Notes: generated by a model from the letters alone, not told the origin. 64,000 nucleotides of DNA from Monoplex corrugatus (GCA_030674185.1 JAPXFY010000015.1:19947280-20011279), one strand, 5' to 3'; counted from the stretch's first letter, positions 32,438 to 43,302 are shown. Translations and numbers: made by a program.

Positions 32438-32570
32438 GCCATGTTTCGGTGATAAAAGCAATGTCAACATGCTCATCTGCGATGAAGTCAGTAATGACAT
32501 CCGCTTTGTCATCTTTGCATGTCGACAGAGCGTTAAAAAGGCATATTTTTAGTTTGTCAGCGTCACATGG
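32438..32570 (-). pseudogene. LINE D endonuclease start
   Basis: Reads KLKICLFNALSTCKDDKAD, ITDFIADEHVDIAFITETWL, the conserved start of LINE endonuclease domains, ending at the TTAA used by piggyBac 2. Confidence 0.82.
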
Positions 32571-32571
32571 C

Positions 32572-32818
32572 GGTGGCCGAGGTGGAGATGAAGGCGGCAC
32601 TGACGGGACAGAAGATGAAGGCGACACCAGCGGGACAGAAGATGAAGGCAGCATCCACGGGACAAGACGAAGGCGGCACCCGCAGGACAGAAGATGAAGG
32701 CGGCACCAGTGGGACAGAAGATGAAGGCGGCACCAGCGGGACAGAAGACGAAGGCGGCACCAGCAGGACAGAAGATGAGGGCAGCGCCAGCAGGACAGAA
32801 AATGAGGGCGGCACCAGT
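32572..32818. repeat. 27-bp minisatellite in LINE D
   Basis: About nine units near GGCACCAGCGGGACAGAAGA. On the minus strand it encodes PPSSSVPLV repeats just before the endonuclease. The same unit, inverted, is at 54440-54570 in another LINE remnant. Confidence 0.9.
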
Positions 32819-32820
32819 TA

Positions 32821-33305
32821 GAAAATGACTGAAAATTTGAGCAGCGTATAGTCTCTTGATCCGCACACACGTACAGAAGCGTTTCAATGTGAACGCCCAG
32901 AGGATGGCCAATGATGAAAAACAAGGGTTGGCCTTGCCCTCACGACTCCTTGTCCATCCGTATGCACGAAAGAAGTGTGGCAAGCACGCACGACTGTTTT
33001 TTTTTTTGCATGAGTGATCGTGCGTGCGTGTCTGTGGCAGTATGAACACCTTAGCAGCGCAAGTAAAATAAAGTATTTTTTGTTTTTTTGTTTTTTTTGC
33101 TGCACCAGCACAATTTTTGTCTGCACGACAGTCGTGAATGGCAGCGTGAACATACTCTTAAGAGAACCCAGCTCTTGTAACAATTCATGAACACATTCAT
33201 CCACTGTGCCACACTTTGCTGCTGTTCAGTCCTTTGTGTGGAGTGACTTGTATTGCACGATCAACTAATACTGATGCTTTAAGCAAGCGATCTGACTGCG
33301 TGTTA
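32821..33305. other. Mostly unassigned; SDGC-family scrap at 33145-33205
   Basis: Minus strand reads VDECVHELLQELGS, matching the fragment at 25105-25383. Nothing else recognised. Confidence 0.5.
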
Positions 33306-33718
33306 TCCTTGCAGACTTGCCAACCCCCCAAATTCACGTTGCTTATTTTTCAGGTTGGGGAATCATGATTTTGCTTATTTTGAAAATGAAATGCTTATTT
33401 TGCGACATCACGTAATTTCTGGGAACCAACAAAGTAATTACAGGAATCAGGTAATCAATATTTCATAACACAACTGTAAACAGGCCTTCACAAAGGCAAA
33501 GATTCAAGGATATATGCCTCATAGCATAGTAGCAGAGAAAGATAATAATAGTTTTAACTTTTGAATGGAAATTAGTAACAGAAACATTGAACTTACCTCT
33601 GAGCAACTGTAATGGTGGCAGGCAGATGAGACTAACAGTGGGAAAGGGGCATCTCAACTCCCTTTGACAGCTTGATACTTGTCATGTCTGTCCTGCTACC
33701 CAAAGTGAGGCTGTTGGT

Positions 33719-35722
33719 TTAGTCTTTTTGGGCAAGATGCCTGCTGGAAGAGCCCTTGAGGTAGGCAATCATTTCAGGTGAAAACTGCTTGGTCAGTGCA
33801 GATCCTGGCATGTGCTTGCAGATAATGAGAGCCTCTAGTAGTTGATCCCCCATCAGTGAGCGCTGGTCTGTTTTTATTTTTCTAACACAGGAAAAGACTC
33901 TCTCACAGCTGGCAGATGAGTGGGGCACGACAAGCAGGCCAAGAAGAAAGAGGCAAGCAGTCCTGATATCCTCCTGTTGAGCCAGCTTGCCCCAGAATAG
34001 GCCAATATCATCTGAAGGTGATGGCAGGGATTCTTTCTCCAGCAACACAATTTAAAGTGATTGGAGTTGGTTTACCACCTCGTCTTGAGTTGAGCCACTT
34101 GGAATAAGAATAGGCCACATTGTCATGAGTCCCTTTAAATTGTCTATGGCACCACTTTCAACAAACTTGCTGGGGTTCGTTGAGGCAACTTTCTTCAAGA
34201 ATGAATTGTTGTGAGGCAGGTTGTCTTTAAGGTAGTCACAGACTGACTGATAATAGGAGATAACAGATTTGAAAAAATCATCCTTCTTCTTGCCTGAGAT
34301 ATTCTTCTCCTTCATGAATGCCTCCACTTCAGATCCAACTTGGATGTCCTTGTGATCTTTCACATTGTACGCTGACTTGTAATCAACTTCACAGGGAGAT
34401 TTGTATATCATACCACTTGGCTTGACAAATTTTTGAAGGACTTCTTTCATGAGCCTGTTGATATTCTCATGGAGACTTTGGATCTGAGGGGCTTCTGACT
34501 GGTGCTTGGTGAGAAAAGGCTGGAAAGTCTTCACAGCAAACATCAAGAACAGAGCACAGAGACGAGCTGTGTGGGAACATAAGTTCTCATAAATTGAGGA
34601 TGCCTTCTTGTTAGCAGCTGTTCCTGGTTTTGTATTTTTCTCCTTTTCCTCTTTAAAAAAATCTCTCAAGGCTGGCCAGTCAGCAACCAACCTATTCAGA
34701 CATCGGGCAATGCTGATCCATCTGGTGCTCACATGCTTCAAAACTCCCCGCTGTTCCTGGCCATGATATTCTTGATATTTACCTAAATTCATTTGGCGAA
34801 CACTGCTTTTCTTCATATAGTAGTAGATGTCAACCAGAAGATCAGCAGGGGAAGATGGCAGTTTATCTGCAGCTTTCTCGGCAGCTAAGTGCACTAAATG
34901 CAGAGTACACCCAGACAGGAAACACTCAGGGTTCTTCTTCTTGATAAAGGAAAACACTCCCTTGTGAACACCAGTCATGACACTTGCATTGTCACAGCCA
35001 AATGAGACACAGTTGGTCCATGGAATGTCCCCTTCCTGCAGCAAAGCATCCAACAGATTAAAAATGTTTTCTCCTGTGCCAGAGCCATCAAGGACAGGTA
35101 ATGACACAACTTCTGAGTGAACCTCACAGGTCTCCACATTAAGTGTGCGAACAACAATGGGGTAAAGCTTCGCATTTGAGTCATTTGATCCATCTGTTGC
35201 AAGTGAGAATGGGCTGGTCTTTATCCTTTCCATAAGGGTGTCCTTGTGAATTTTTGCAATGTCTTTGATCATAGCAGTGGCCTTTGTGCGCTTACAAGAG
35301 AATTTCGCTGCAATTAAAGAATCATCAAACATTTCCTTGAAAGCTTCCGTCAGTGTGTCAGCTGCATTGATCGACAAGTTAAGGTCAGCAATCAGACTCA
35401 CCATTCTGATTTCAGCTTTGGTTATTTTTTGAGCAAGTTCCTTCTCCTTCTCCAATTCTTCTGCACTCTGTTGGGGTTTGAAGAATTTATGAAGTGATCC
35501 AGCCTGTTGGTTGTGATTCTTCTCTCTCTCAGAATGCCTGATGGATTTCTGATGTCGCTTAATATCCCCAGCACCGGATGCACCGATATAAATGTCCGAA
35601 TCACACAAAGTACATCTTGCATAGTGCACTGAGTCCTTGCCCTTGGTCGTACACTCCGTAGTGAAAGCAAAAGATTTCTTGTATGAGTTCAAAAAGCACT
35701 GCTTAGATGCCTTTGAAGCCAT
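33719..35722 (-). pseudogene. hAT 2 transposase with a single in-frame stop
   Basis: Starts MASKASKQCFLNSYKKSFAF (ATG at 35722). Residues ~30-75 form a BED-like finger (CTLCDSDIYIG...IKRHQKSIRH). Then KEMFDDSLIAAKFSC, PFSLATDGSNDSNAK (first Asp), CVSFGCDNASVMTGVHKG (second Asp), GCTLHLVHLAAEKA, STRWISIARCLNRL. The frame meets one TAA at about 34052 and resumes in the same frame to 33719 with the dimerisation motif SSASCERVFSCVRKIKTDQRS (Glu of the DDE triad is expected in this region). No frameshifts: a single nonsense change separates it from an intact ~667-codon transposase. Confidence 0.93.
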
Positions 35723-35732
35723 GGTCTTACTA

Positions 35733-36102
35733 ACTCACAACACCTAGAAAATGCACAAAAGGAATCTAGATCTATAAATAATCGAGTCAACTGCAATTTG
35801 AGAAACACACACTGTGTCACTTTGAGTGAGACACCCTCACTGTACTGTCTAGATCTAGTGTCAGCCTACTGTATCACTGTATCGAATATTAGATCTAGAT
35901 TCTAGATCTAGGCCCGGTTAAATCAGATCACGAGCACAAACTGTCCAGGTCAGAACAAATCTCTCCAATCGAAATTTTCACAGCCTCACAAAGAACGAAA
36001 ACAGCACTGAAGTTGAAGCATGTGAAATCTACGTAAAAAGTGCAGAAAACTATTGTTCCCCACTAGAGATCTATCTTCATTCAAAAGATGCACTGAACTC
36101 AC
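35733..36102. repeat. Copy A of the hAT 2 5' tandem repeat, uninterrupted
   Basis: About 370 bp starting AACTCACAACACC. Copy B begins at 36103 with the same bases. Contains several CTAGATCTAGAT stretches. It preserves the empty-site version of the DUF7869 insertion (GCAGAAAACTATTGTTCCCC near 36043). Confidence 0.85.
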
Positions 36103-36187
36103 AACACCAAGAAAATGCACAAAAGGAATCTAGATCTAGATCTAGAATCCAGATCTAGAATCTAATCTAGCTTACTATATCTCTTAA
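36103..36187. repeat. Copy B of the tandem repeat, first segment
   Basis: Copy B is split into four pieces: 36103-36187, 38829-38955, 42862-43003 and 47273 onward, matching successive parts of copy A. The breaks are piggyBac 3, LINE B and the DUF7869 transposon. Confidence 0.82.
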
Positions 36188-38828
36188 GTAACTATAAGTG
36201 CTTTTGCACTCTAAGCCTCTGTACCTAGAACATTTTAAGGATTTCACAGAAAAATTGGGGTAAGTCACAAAAAATGTCATAACTTCCATACCTGATAAGA
36301 TAAACAAGTTTGGTTTGCTTTTACTGGTTAGTAATTGAAAGTACTGCTTGATGCCACCTAAGATGTTAATTTACATGGAGATTATAATTATTTAACAAAT
36401 TATTTACCTGCTAATCACCAGAAAAAAAATTAATGCGTTGTTGTTGCGTGTTAAAAACATAAATAAAACACAATCAGAAAACAAAAAGCATGCAAATGTA
36501 TTTGTAAAATGTTTGTGCTTGGAAGTGGAGTGACTGTTTACCTCAAGAAACATGCTGAGCTGCTAATCCACAGATAATCCACAGGTGAAGTTCAGGTAAA
36601 TCCAACAGTGTGAAAAAGACAAGTCTCTCATTTCAGCTTGAAAATACAGTCAGTTCAGGTTGAAATTCAGGCTGATAATTTGTGAAAGTTAATCCTAACA
36701 CAACAAACTTTACTCCAGGGCACTTTGAACAGTATATGCAGATCATAACCAATCAATAAATCCAGGTAACAATGGCAGGTAACAGGTAAGTATACAGGTA
36801 AGTCATTATGTCTTGTATACACAGCAAAGTCTGAGTTTGAAGCTAGTTGTAGTGATGAAAAGAAGCCCAACATCCTTCTTTGCACAAGGCAACTTGGCAG
36901 ATTGTACACTCAAAGCTGGATTGGATTTTGTTGCCAGCTGGTGTTCGGCACCCTTCTTTATTGCAGGTGTAGCAAAGCCGCTTACCTCTGGCAGTTGTGA
37001 TCTTTGCTGGCTCATGGATGGCTTGTTTTGCTGCAACTGGAGAATTCATAACATAACTTTTACGTTTTCTTGAGGAAAACTGTCCTATCAGCAACTCTGC
37101 CACCTTCAAATGAAATTCCAGATGGGTCAGGGGCTTTGTGCGTGGGCCGCCAGGTGCTTCCTTGTACAAGACGTATGCGTTCAGCAGAGAAACATCCATT
37201 ATAAACCAGAATATGTATTTCCACCATTTGTGTGCTTTGCCTGCAGAAGAACCGTAGTATGTGCGAAGCTGGTCATTTTTGTCAACGGCATTAAAATGTT
37301 CTGTGTATTCCTGAATCGCACGTGGCTTTGGGTATTGACGGGCTGGCTGTCCACGTTTGCCTGGCCTATTGACTTGTATGTCATCCACTTTGTTGGCAGT
37401 ACACAACACTGAAACCTTTTTCTTCTTTTCACACCAACTGATGGCTGTCATGCCCCCCTTCTGCATTTTCAGGTGCTCACCACTGTTTTTAAATTTCACA
37501 CTCTTTATCTCTTGTGGGAGACCCTTCCTATTGATGCGCACAGTGCCGCAGGAATATGTTCCGTTTGCCAACAGCTGTTCCACAAGTGCAACACTTGTAA
37601 AATAGTTGTCAAAATACACATGATGATATTTGTGTAACAGATCTGTGTCTGTCACAAGTTTCATGACCACCCTAGTGCCCAGAGGTTCCTGCACTCCAGC
37701 CTGTGTGAGATCTTTCCCAGTGTAGATGTTGAAGTCGCACATATAGTAAGAGGTTGAGTCACAAAGGGCCCACGCCTTTATCCCCCACTTGTGTGGCTTT
37801 GCTGGGACATATTGAAGAAAGCCACACCTACCTTTAAATTTAATCATGGCTTCATCAACAGCAACTTCACGGTGGGGTGTGTAGAGGGTCTTGAAGGCTG
37901 CTTTTGCATTTTCTATCACAGGTCTGACCATGTGAAGTTTGTCATGGTTTGGTTGTCCACGTGGGGGGTTGGTCTCTCTGTCACTTAGGTGAAAATTATC
38001 TTTGAGGGCTTCATAGCGGTTTTTTGTCATCACTTTGGACACAGAAGACTGGTGTAAGAAACTATCTCCTGACCAGTAGTGTCTGTAGCTAGGCAAACGC
38101 ACAACACCCATCACAAGCTGCACACCTAAAAACGCACGAATCTCAGCAGCGCACGTGTCAACGAAATGAACGCGATGTTTCTGTTGCGCGTACAAGTTCG
38201 TTTGTGTAGCAAACTGATCAAACATTTCCTCAGGAACAAACTGACAGAAATAATCCAGAGGTGTTGCATCAAGGTCTAGAGGCGTTGTCGGACCTACATG
38301 ACGGGTGAAACGCTGTAAAATTGGGTCTGAAATAGGCTGTTGTTGCCACCCAGCATCTCCGCCGCCATGATCGTCAAGGCGTCGTCTGACACACGGCACA
38401 CACCGCTGAAAAACTCCAGTGTCGCTGTCCTCAAAGTCGGATAAGTCACTTGTGTGAACACTAGAAACACTTATGTCACTTCCCTCCGAATCTGACACAG
38501 GATGGTTGCGAATAGAATTGTCAGTGGCTGCAAACTCAGGGTCACTGTGGCTCGAAGATGCATCCGAGTCCGCCATGTTTGTTATTGTCGCGTGGCCACT
38601 TCGTATGTAGCGGTATTTTGCCTTCTTATTCAGCACACACAGTGCTTAACTGCGCATGTGTGGTGTGGAAAATATGCATGACCTTTCCCCTTTAGATGGC
38701 TATTCTTGCCTTTTTGATAGGAGAGCTGCTTACCGCATCACATGACTTCCATATACGGGACTCTAGTTCAGGTGCCTACAGGCGTTTCAGGTACACACGT
38801 GACAGGCGCCTATGGGCGTTTTAATTGA
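36188..38828 (-). mobile_element. piggyBac 3
   Basis: 2641 bp between TTAA at 36184-36187 and 38829-38832. Excising it rebuilds a palindromic target, ATATCTCTTAAGAGATAT. Unusually, the ends inside the TTAAs (GTAACTATAAG and, inverted, TCAATTAAAACG) do not match each other, so either the ends have diverged or my boundaries are off. The right side has GGCGCCTATGGGCG-type inverted motifs. Confidence 0.8.
36843..38576 (-). CDS. piggyBac 3 transposase, intact
   Basis: 577 residues from ATG at 38574-38576 (MADSDASSSHSDPEF). Acidic N-terminus, then EIRAFLGVQLVMGVV, VAVDEAMIKFKGRCG (first Asp), VYFDNYFTSVALVEQ (second Asp), EHFNAVDKNDQLRTYYG (third Asp region) and a C-terminal Cys cluster CYTCNKEGC...CTICQVALCKEGCWASFH. 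Uninterrupted. Divergent from piggyBac 1 and 2, so the window holds three piggyBac lineages. Confidence 0.95.
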   Translation of the reverse strand: MADSDASSSHSDPEFAATDNSIRNHPVSDSEGSDISVSSVHTSDLSDFEDSDTGVFQRCVPCVRRRLDDHGGGDAGWQQQPISDPILQRFTRHVGPTTPLDLDATPLDYFCQFVPEEMFDQFATQTNLYAQQKHRVHFVDTCAAEIRAFLGVQLVMGVVRLPSYRHYWSGDSFLHQSSVSKVMTKNRYEALKDNFHLSDRETNPPRGQPNHDKLHMVRPVIENAKAAFKTLYTPHREVAVDEAMIKFKGRCGFLQYVPAKPHKWGIKAWALCDSTSYYMCDFNIYTGKDLTQAGVQEPLGTRVVMKLVTDTDLLHKYHHVYFDNYFTSVALVEQLLANGTYSCGTVRINRKGLPQEIKSVKFKNSGEHLKMQKGGMTAISWCEKKKKVSVLCTANKVDDIQVNRPGKRGQPARQYPKPRAIQEYTEHFNAVDKNDQLRTYYGSSAGKAHKWWKYIFWFIMDVSLLNAYVLYKEAPGGPRTKPLTHLEFHLKVAELLIGQFSSRKRKSYVMNSPVAAKQAIHEPAKITTARGKRLCYTCNKEGCRTPAGNKIQSSFECTICQVALCKEGCWASFHHYN

Positions 38829-38958
38829 TTAAGAGATATTCTAGGCCCAAGTCAATTGCAATGAGAAACACACGTGTCAGCCTACTGTATCGCTGTAGAT
38901 TCTATCGATATTAGATCTAGAGTCTAGATTAGATCTAGTCTAGACCAAGGTCCAGTAA

Positions 38959-38994
<36 letters not shown>

Positions 38995-39055
38995 CATTTA
39001 TAAGCGCAAACCTCCAGTACGGGGCCGGAGCTCGTGACGCTGCACACTAATAACA

Positions 39056-39190
39056 TCACACACACACAGACACGCAGGCACACGCACACACACACACACA
39101 GACACGCAGGCACACGCACACACACACACACAGACACGCACACACACACACACACACACGGACCCACACACACACACACACGCGCGCGCG
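39056..39190. repeat. (CA)n-rich microsatellite in the LINE B 3' UTR
   Basis: CACA runs with CAGACACGCAGG interruptions and a CGCGCG stretch at the right end. Confidence 0.95.
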
Positions 39191-39231
39191 CGCGTGCGCA
39201 CGAGAACAAAGAGTGTCCACACAGTTACTAC

Positions 39232-42200
39232 CTAGTCGGGAAAATAGGATTTAAATTGGAAAGTTTTGAGGGCAGTCTTGAAAGAAGTAATAGATTCAAT
39301 GTAGCGAATTTCACGGGGCAGAGAATTCCAAAAAGTTGGTGCTGAATATGAAAAGGTGCAGTGACCGAAGGTTTTAGTTCTTACTCTGGGAATGCACAGT
39401 AGTCTTAAGTCAGAAGAGGAGCGAAGATTTCTGGAAGGTGAGTAGACGGATAGGAGATCAGAAATGTAACAAGGGGACGTTCCAGAGAAAAATGAATGAC
39501 AGAGAATCGCAAGTTTGAATTCGATACGAGCTTGTACAGGAAGCCAGTGGAGGCGTTTTAGCAGAGGAGAGACATGATCTCGCTTACGGGATTTAAAAAC
39601 AAGCCGAGCTGCAGAATTTTGCACTTTCTGTAGTTTATCTATTTGATCTTTTGAACATCCAGAAAGAAGTGAATTGCAATAATCCAGTCTTGAGAGAATG
39701 AAAGCAGAAACCAGAGTTTTTGTAGCATCAACAGAAAGAAGATGACGCAAGGAACTGATTTGGCGGAGATTGATGTAAGCAGTGCGACAGGTGTTGTTTA
39801 CATGAAGTTCAACACTCATGTTGTCAGTGAAGTAGAAACCAAGATTCCTAGCTGAGGAGGAGAAAGGAATTTCAGTCTGATCAATGGTAATGGTAGTAGG
39901 TTTGGGAGATGGGGAGGTTTTGAAAGGAGAGGACAAAAAGAGAGCTTCAGTTTTGTCATCATTTAACTTTAATTTATTTTCTAGCATCCAGGTCTTGATA
40001 TCTGAGATACAGTCTTCTAAGACTGGGATAGCAGAGTAGATATCAGAAGGAGGAGAATCAATTTCAAGTTGGATGTCATCTGCAAAGGATTGATGCTTAA
40101 TGGAATGTGATTTTATCAAATCGGAGAGTGGCTTTGTGTAAAGAGCAAAGAGCACAGGTCCCAGAACGGAACCTTGTGGAACACCGAAAAGGAGATCAGT
40201 GGGTGGGGAGGAATGATTGATGACAAGGACTGATTGTGTCCTGTTCGTGAGATACGACTGAAACCAAGAAAGAGCGGTGCCTGAAATACCATACAGAGAG
40301 GAGAGTCTATTAAGAAGAATGTTATGATCAACAGTGTCAAACGCAGCTGACAGGTCTAATAGGGTCAGCACAGAAACATTTCCAGAGTCAAGGGACAGAA
40401 GAAGATCATTGGTAATTTTGAGTAGAACAGTTTCCGTGCTGTGATGTGGGCGGTAGGCAGACTGTGAAGCACAGAGCAGATTATTTTCATCCAAATAGGT
40501 AAGAAGCTGTTTCAGAACAATTTTCTCTAAGATTTTAGAAATGAAAGATAGGTTAGAGATGGGTCTGTAGTTTCTCAGGGAGTCAGGATCCAAAGAAGGC
40601 TTTTTAAGAAGGGGTTTCACAACAGCGGTTTTGAGAGGGGATGGTAATGAACCAGATGTTAGAGAAGAGTTGATAATCTCAGTCAGAGTAGGTAGAAGGT
40701 CGTCGAGAAACTCAAGAAAAAGTGGTGTTGGCAGGGAATCCAAAGGGCAGGAAGTAGGTCTTGATTTTTGAATGATGGATTTCAGTTCAGATTCAGTGAC
40801 AGGATGAAACCGGTGGAAAGTGGATTTTACTGCTTGAGTTTTAAACTTTTGTTTCATCTGGGGTAAAACAGCTTGATCCAGGTCAGTGCGGATTGACTGC
40901 ACTTTCTGAGAGAAATAGTCTCTGAATACAGTAGGCAAATCATGCAGGGGATAGGTATTTGGAAGAGGAGATGTTTTATCTCTACCTAATAGCTTATCAC
41001 ACACCCTAAACAAGGTCTTTTGGGTTTGAGCACCGGCTATCTCATTTAGGTGAAACATGGACTTAGCATTACTGACAATTTTGCCCACTGCCTTCTTTGC
41101 AATATTAAAAATCTGTTTGTTGATAGTGATCGGGTTTTTCAGCCATTGTCGTTCGGCCCAGCGCCGATGTTTCTTTGCGGCCTCAAGCTCTTCTTTTACG
41201 TCTAAGTACCAAGGCTCGAGTCTGTTTGCGCGCAGTTTTCGTTGGCGCAATGGTGCGTGTTTGTCTAGCAAAGATGACAGCGTGCTGTTTAGCATGTCGA
41301 TTGACGGGCACTGCTGGGGACTGACTAGACTACAGAGGTCAGATCTAAAATCAGCGTGATTTATCGCACGTAGGTTGCGGGATTTTGTAAGCACCGTGGA
41401 GTTAGTAGGAACAGTCAAGGACAATTTAGAAACGACACAATAATGATCAGAGGACAGAGATTCCGTAACATAAGATGAAGCTAACACATTGTCCGCTGGC
41501 CTAGAAATGACCCAATCCAAAATGTGACCACGTTTATGAGTTTTTTCATTGACAGATTGAGACAGATTGTACATGTCCAATAAGTTTTTCATTTTCACAG
41601 TGCGGTAATCATTGTCAGAGTCAAAATGTATGTTTATATCACCAAGAATGATCAAGTTTCCAGAGAGAGTGTTACAGTAATCTAGCAAAAGAGAAAATTC
41701 GTTCAGAAACATAGAGTGAGTCAGCTGGTTTTCCTGGGATGGCGGGGGACGGTATACACAGATGAAGTGTGTACAGTTTTGAGACTGCGTCAGTGAAACA
41801 CGGACGGCCTCGAACGACGGATGCTGGAAGGGGAAGGAGGTGGAGCGTGCCAGGTGCTTATCAAGCAAATCGCGGTACACAACAGCTATTCCTCCACCGC
41901 GTGCTGGACGAGCGATGGACATAGATGAAAAGCCCACAGGCGTCAGATCTTTGAGTTGTGCTTCATCGCCTTTTTCCCGAAGCCAGGTCTCAGTAACAAA
42001 TAACATATCAATGTCATTGTCAGCGATGAAGGTAGAGATCTCAGCCCTCTTCACGGCGTTGCGCTGGATGGACTGCGCGTTGAACAGTGCCACAAAGAGG
42101 TCGTGTTTTGGAGCACTAGGTATGGCATCAGGAATCAAAGGAATGTTAATGAGGTTGCAAGGGTTTGAGCCGGAGGAACGTTTGGTGGTGAAACAGGGAT

Positions 42201-42765
42201 CAGAGTCAGGTTGGCAGGAAGAAGATTTCAGTGTAGAGTGGTCAGTGGCTGATGATGGTTTGTCAAGGGAGAAAGTGCCAGGACGGCCGATAACAGGGAT
42301 CTTTCTCTGTTTCCTTCTCCCTCCCCTACACCCCCGTACACGTGGAAGGTCTACACCAATGCGAAACCGTCGCAACTTCAAGTTGAGGGCGGGGTCAAGG
42401 GGTGCAGGTTTCACTGCCAGTAGCTCATCACGAGTGAAGGAGATGGGGGGTGAATGGGGATGGTGGCAGTTGAGAGGAGGTGGGTGGACGGTAGAGAGTG
42501 AGTGTGATTGCTCACACATTGCAGCGCTGTCAGTGGAGACGAGTGGGCAGAAGAGAGAGCGAGGTGGTACAGCAGCAAGCATGGGTGAAGCGTGAGAATG
42601 ACCCTGAAACCGCACGCGCGGCACGCAGGCGAAACAAGATGGAGGACAGGCATGATTCTTCAACAGTACAGTATCCGTCAGTCGCGCCAAAAACAAAAAC
42701 CACAAAAGTCGAAGATGCAGGGGAAGGGAGGCACAAAACAATGACCAGATAATAGTCCACATCAT
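39232..42765 (-). CDS. LINE B polyprotein: N-terminal basic domain, endonuclease, RT
   Basis: 1177 residues from ATGATG at 42763-42765 (MMWTIIWSLFCASL), the position homologous to the starts in LINE A and C. A hydrophobic N-terminus is followed by FTRDELLAV and the basic RGGRRKQRKIPV motif (~150). Endonuclease: VALFNAQSIQ, VTETWLREKG, RGGGIAVVY, IILGDINIHFD, HILDWVIS, LSSDHYC. RT: NYRPISNLSFISKI, DLSAAFDTVDHNILL, FGVPQGSVLGPVLF, HQSFADDIQLEID (FADD catalytic box), LGFYFTDNMS, then the conserved WNSLPREIRYIES C-terminus. CR1/L2 superfamily by style, no RNase H. Fully open, so potentially active. Confidence 0.95.
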   Translation of the reverse strand: MMWTIIWSLFCASLPLHLRLLWFLFLARLTDTVLLKNHACPPSCFACVPRVRFQGHSHASPMLAAVPPRSLFCPLVSTDSAAMCEQSHSLSTVHPPPLNCHHPHSPPISFTRDELLAVKPAPLDPALNLKLRRFRIGVDLPRVRGCRGGRRKQRKIPVIGRPGTFSLDKPSSATDHSTLKSSSCQPDSDPCFTTKRSSGSNPCNLINIPLIPDAIPSAPKHDLFVALFNAQSIQRNAVKRAEISTFIADNDIDMLFVTETWLREKGDEAQLKDLTPVGFSSMSIARPARGGGIAVVYRDLLDKHLARSTSFPFQHPSFEAVRVSLTQSQNCTHFICVYRPPPSQENQLTHSMFLNEFSLLLDYCNTLSGNLIILGDINIHFDSDNDYRTVKMKNLLDMYNLSQSVNEKTHKRGHILDWVISRPADNVLASSYVTESLSSDHYCVVSKLSLTVPTNSTVLTKSRNLRAINHADFRSDLCSLVSPQQCPSIDMLNSTLSSLLDKHAPLRQRKLRANRLEPWYLDVKEELEAAKKHRRWAERQWLKNPITINKQIFNIAKKAVGKIVSNAKSMFHLNEIAGAQTQKTLFRVCDKLLGRDKTSPLPNTYPLHDLPTVFRDYFSQKVQSIRTDLDQAVLPQMKQKFKTQAVKSTFHRFHPVTESELKSIIQKSRPTSCPLDSLPTPLFLEFLDDLLPTLTEIINSSLTSGSLPSPLKTAVVKPLLKKPSLDPDSLRNYRPISNLSFISKILEKIVLKQLLTYLDENNLLCASQSAYRPHHSTETVLLKITNDLLLSLDSGNVSVLTLLDLSAAFDTVDHNILLNRLSSLYGISGTALSWFQSYLTNRTQSVLVINHSSPPTDLLFGVPQGSVLGPVLFALYTKPLSDLIKSHSIKHQSFADDIQLEIDSPPSDIYSAIPVLEDCISDIKTWMLENKLKLNDDKTEALFLSSPFKTSPSPKPTTITIDQTEIPFSSSARNLGFYFTDNMSVELHVNNTCRTAYINLRQISSLRHLLSVDATKTLVSAFILSRLDYCNSLLSGCSKDQIDKLQKVQNSAARLVFKSRKRDHVSPLLKRLHWLPVQARIEFKLAILCHSFFSGTSPCYISDLLSVYSPSRNLRSSSDLRLLCIPRVRTKTFGHCTFSYSAPTFWNSLPREIRYIESITSFKTALKTFQFKSYFPD

Positions 42766-42861
42766 CACAAAACAGTTGGTATAACTTTCACCACAAACAA
42801 AGCACCACAACCACAATAATCCATTAAATAATAGAGAGACAAAAACTCAGCCTGTCAGGCG

Positions 42862-43003
42862 AATGTAACTTCTGATGATCCGATCACGAACACAAATGTC
42901 CAGGTCAGAACAACTCTCTCCAATCGAAATTTTCACAGCCTCACAAAGAACGAAAGCATCACTGAAGCATGTGAAATCCACTTAAAAAGTGCAGAAAACA
43001 ATT
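42862..43003. repeat. Copy B of the hAT 2 repeat, third segment
   Basis: Matches copy A 35925-36055 (GTCCAGGTCAGAAC, CTCTCCAATCGAAATTTTCA, AAAAAGTGCAGAAAAC) and ends at the DUF7869 transposon. Confidence 0.85.
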
Positions 43004-43035
43004 CGTCGGTGATATCACGTACTAGAGTAACCAAC
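43004..43035. repeat. Left terminal inverted repeat of the DUF7869 transposon
   Basis: Pairs with 47241-47272, 31 of 32 bases. Contains GATATCACGTACTAG, repeated inside both ends. Confidence 0.95.
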
Positions 43036-43225
43036 AATTTCCTAACTTTACAGGAGGGCAGGTTAAAGTTTTGGGCGCATTTTAAAATTCAACTGAGAGA
43101 TAACTATAAGCCACATCATGCTCATATTTGGATATGATATTCTTCTTAATGTCAATTTTACTCTCTCAATGCAAGTTACAAGAAATAATGCACATACTTT
43201 GCAAAATTTATCCTTTTTACAGATA

Positions 43226-43302
43226 CCCTAGTACGTGATGCAATTTTTCCCACTCCAAAATGTCAGATACGATATTTTTATGCGATACGCTAGTATGTGA
43301 TA
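43226..43302. repeat. Left subterminal motif copies
   Basis: CCTAGTACGTGATG at about 43227 and ACGCTAGTATGTGATATC at about 43285, inverted relative to the left terminal repeat. Confidence 0.8.

Larger units (their letters stand above)
38956..42861 (-). mobile_element. LINE B, full-length and intact
   Basis: About 3.9 kb. 3' tail is (TAA)n at 38956-38992; 5' end at 42861 reads CGCCTGACAGGCTGAG. Inserted in copy B of the hAT 2 repeat. Confidence 0.92.

Noticed and set aside
32567..32821. Repeat-rich open frames, CRISPR-like at first sight
   Set aside because: Contiguous 27-bp minisatellite without unique spacers, inside a LINE in a eukaryotic genome.
36188..38828. Matching terminal repeats for piggyBac 3
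   Set aside because: Searched near both TTAA sites and found none; reported as a finding instead.
39034..39345. Thr/His-rich open frames
   Set aside because: Translation of the CA microsatellite.
41840..42595. 251-codon plus-strand open frame
   Set aside because: Antisense of the LINE B coding region; no domain.
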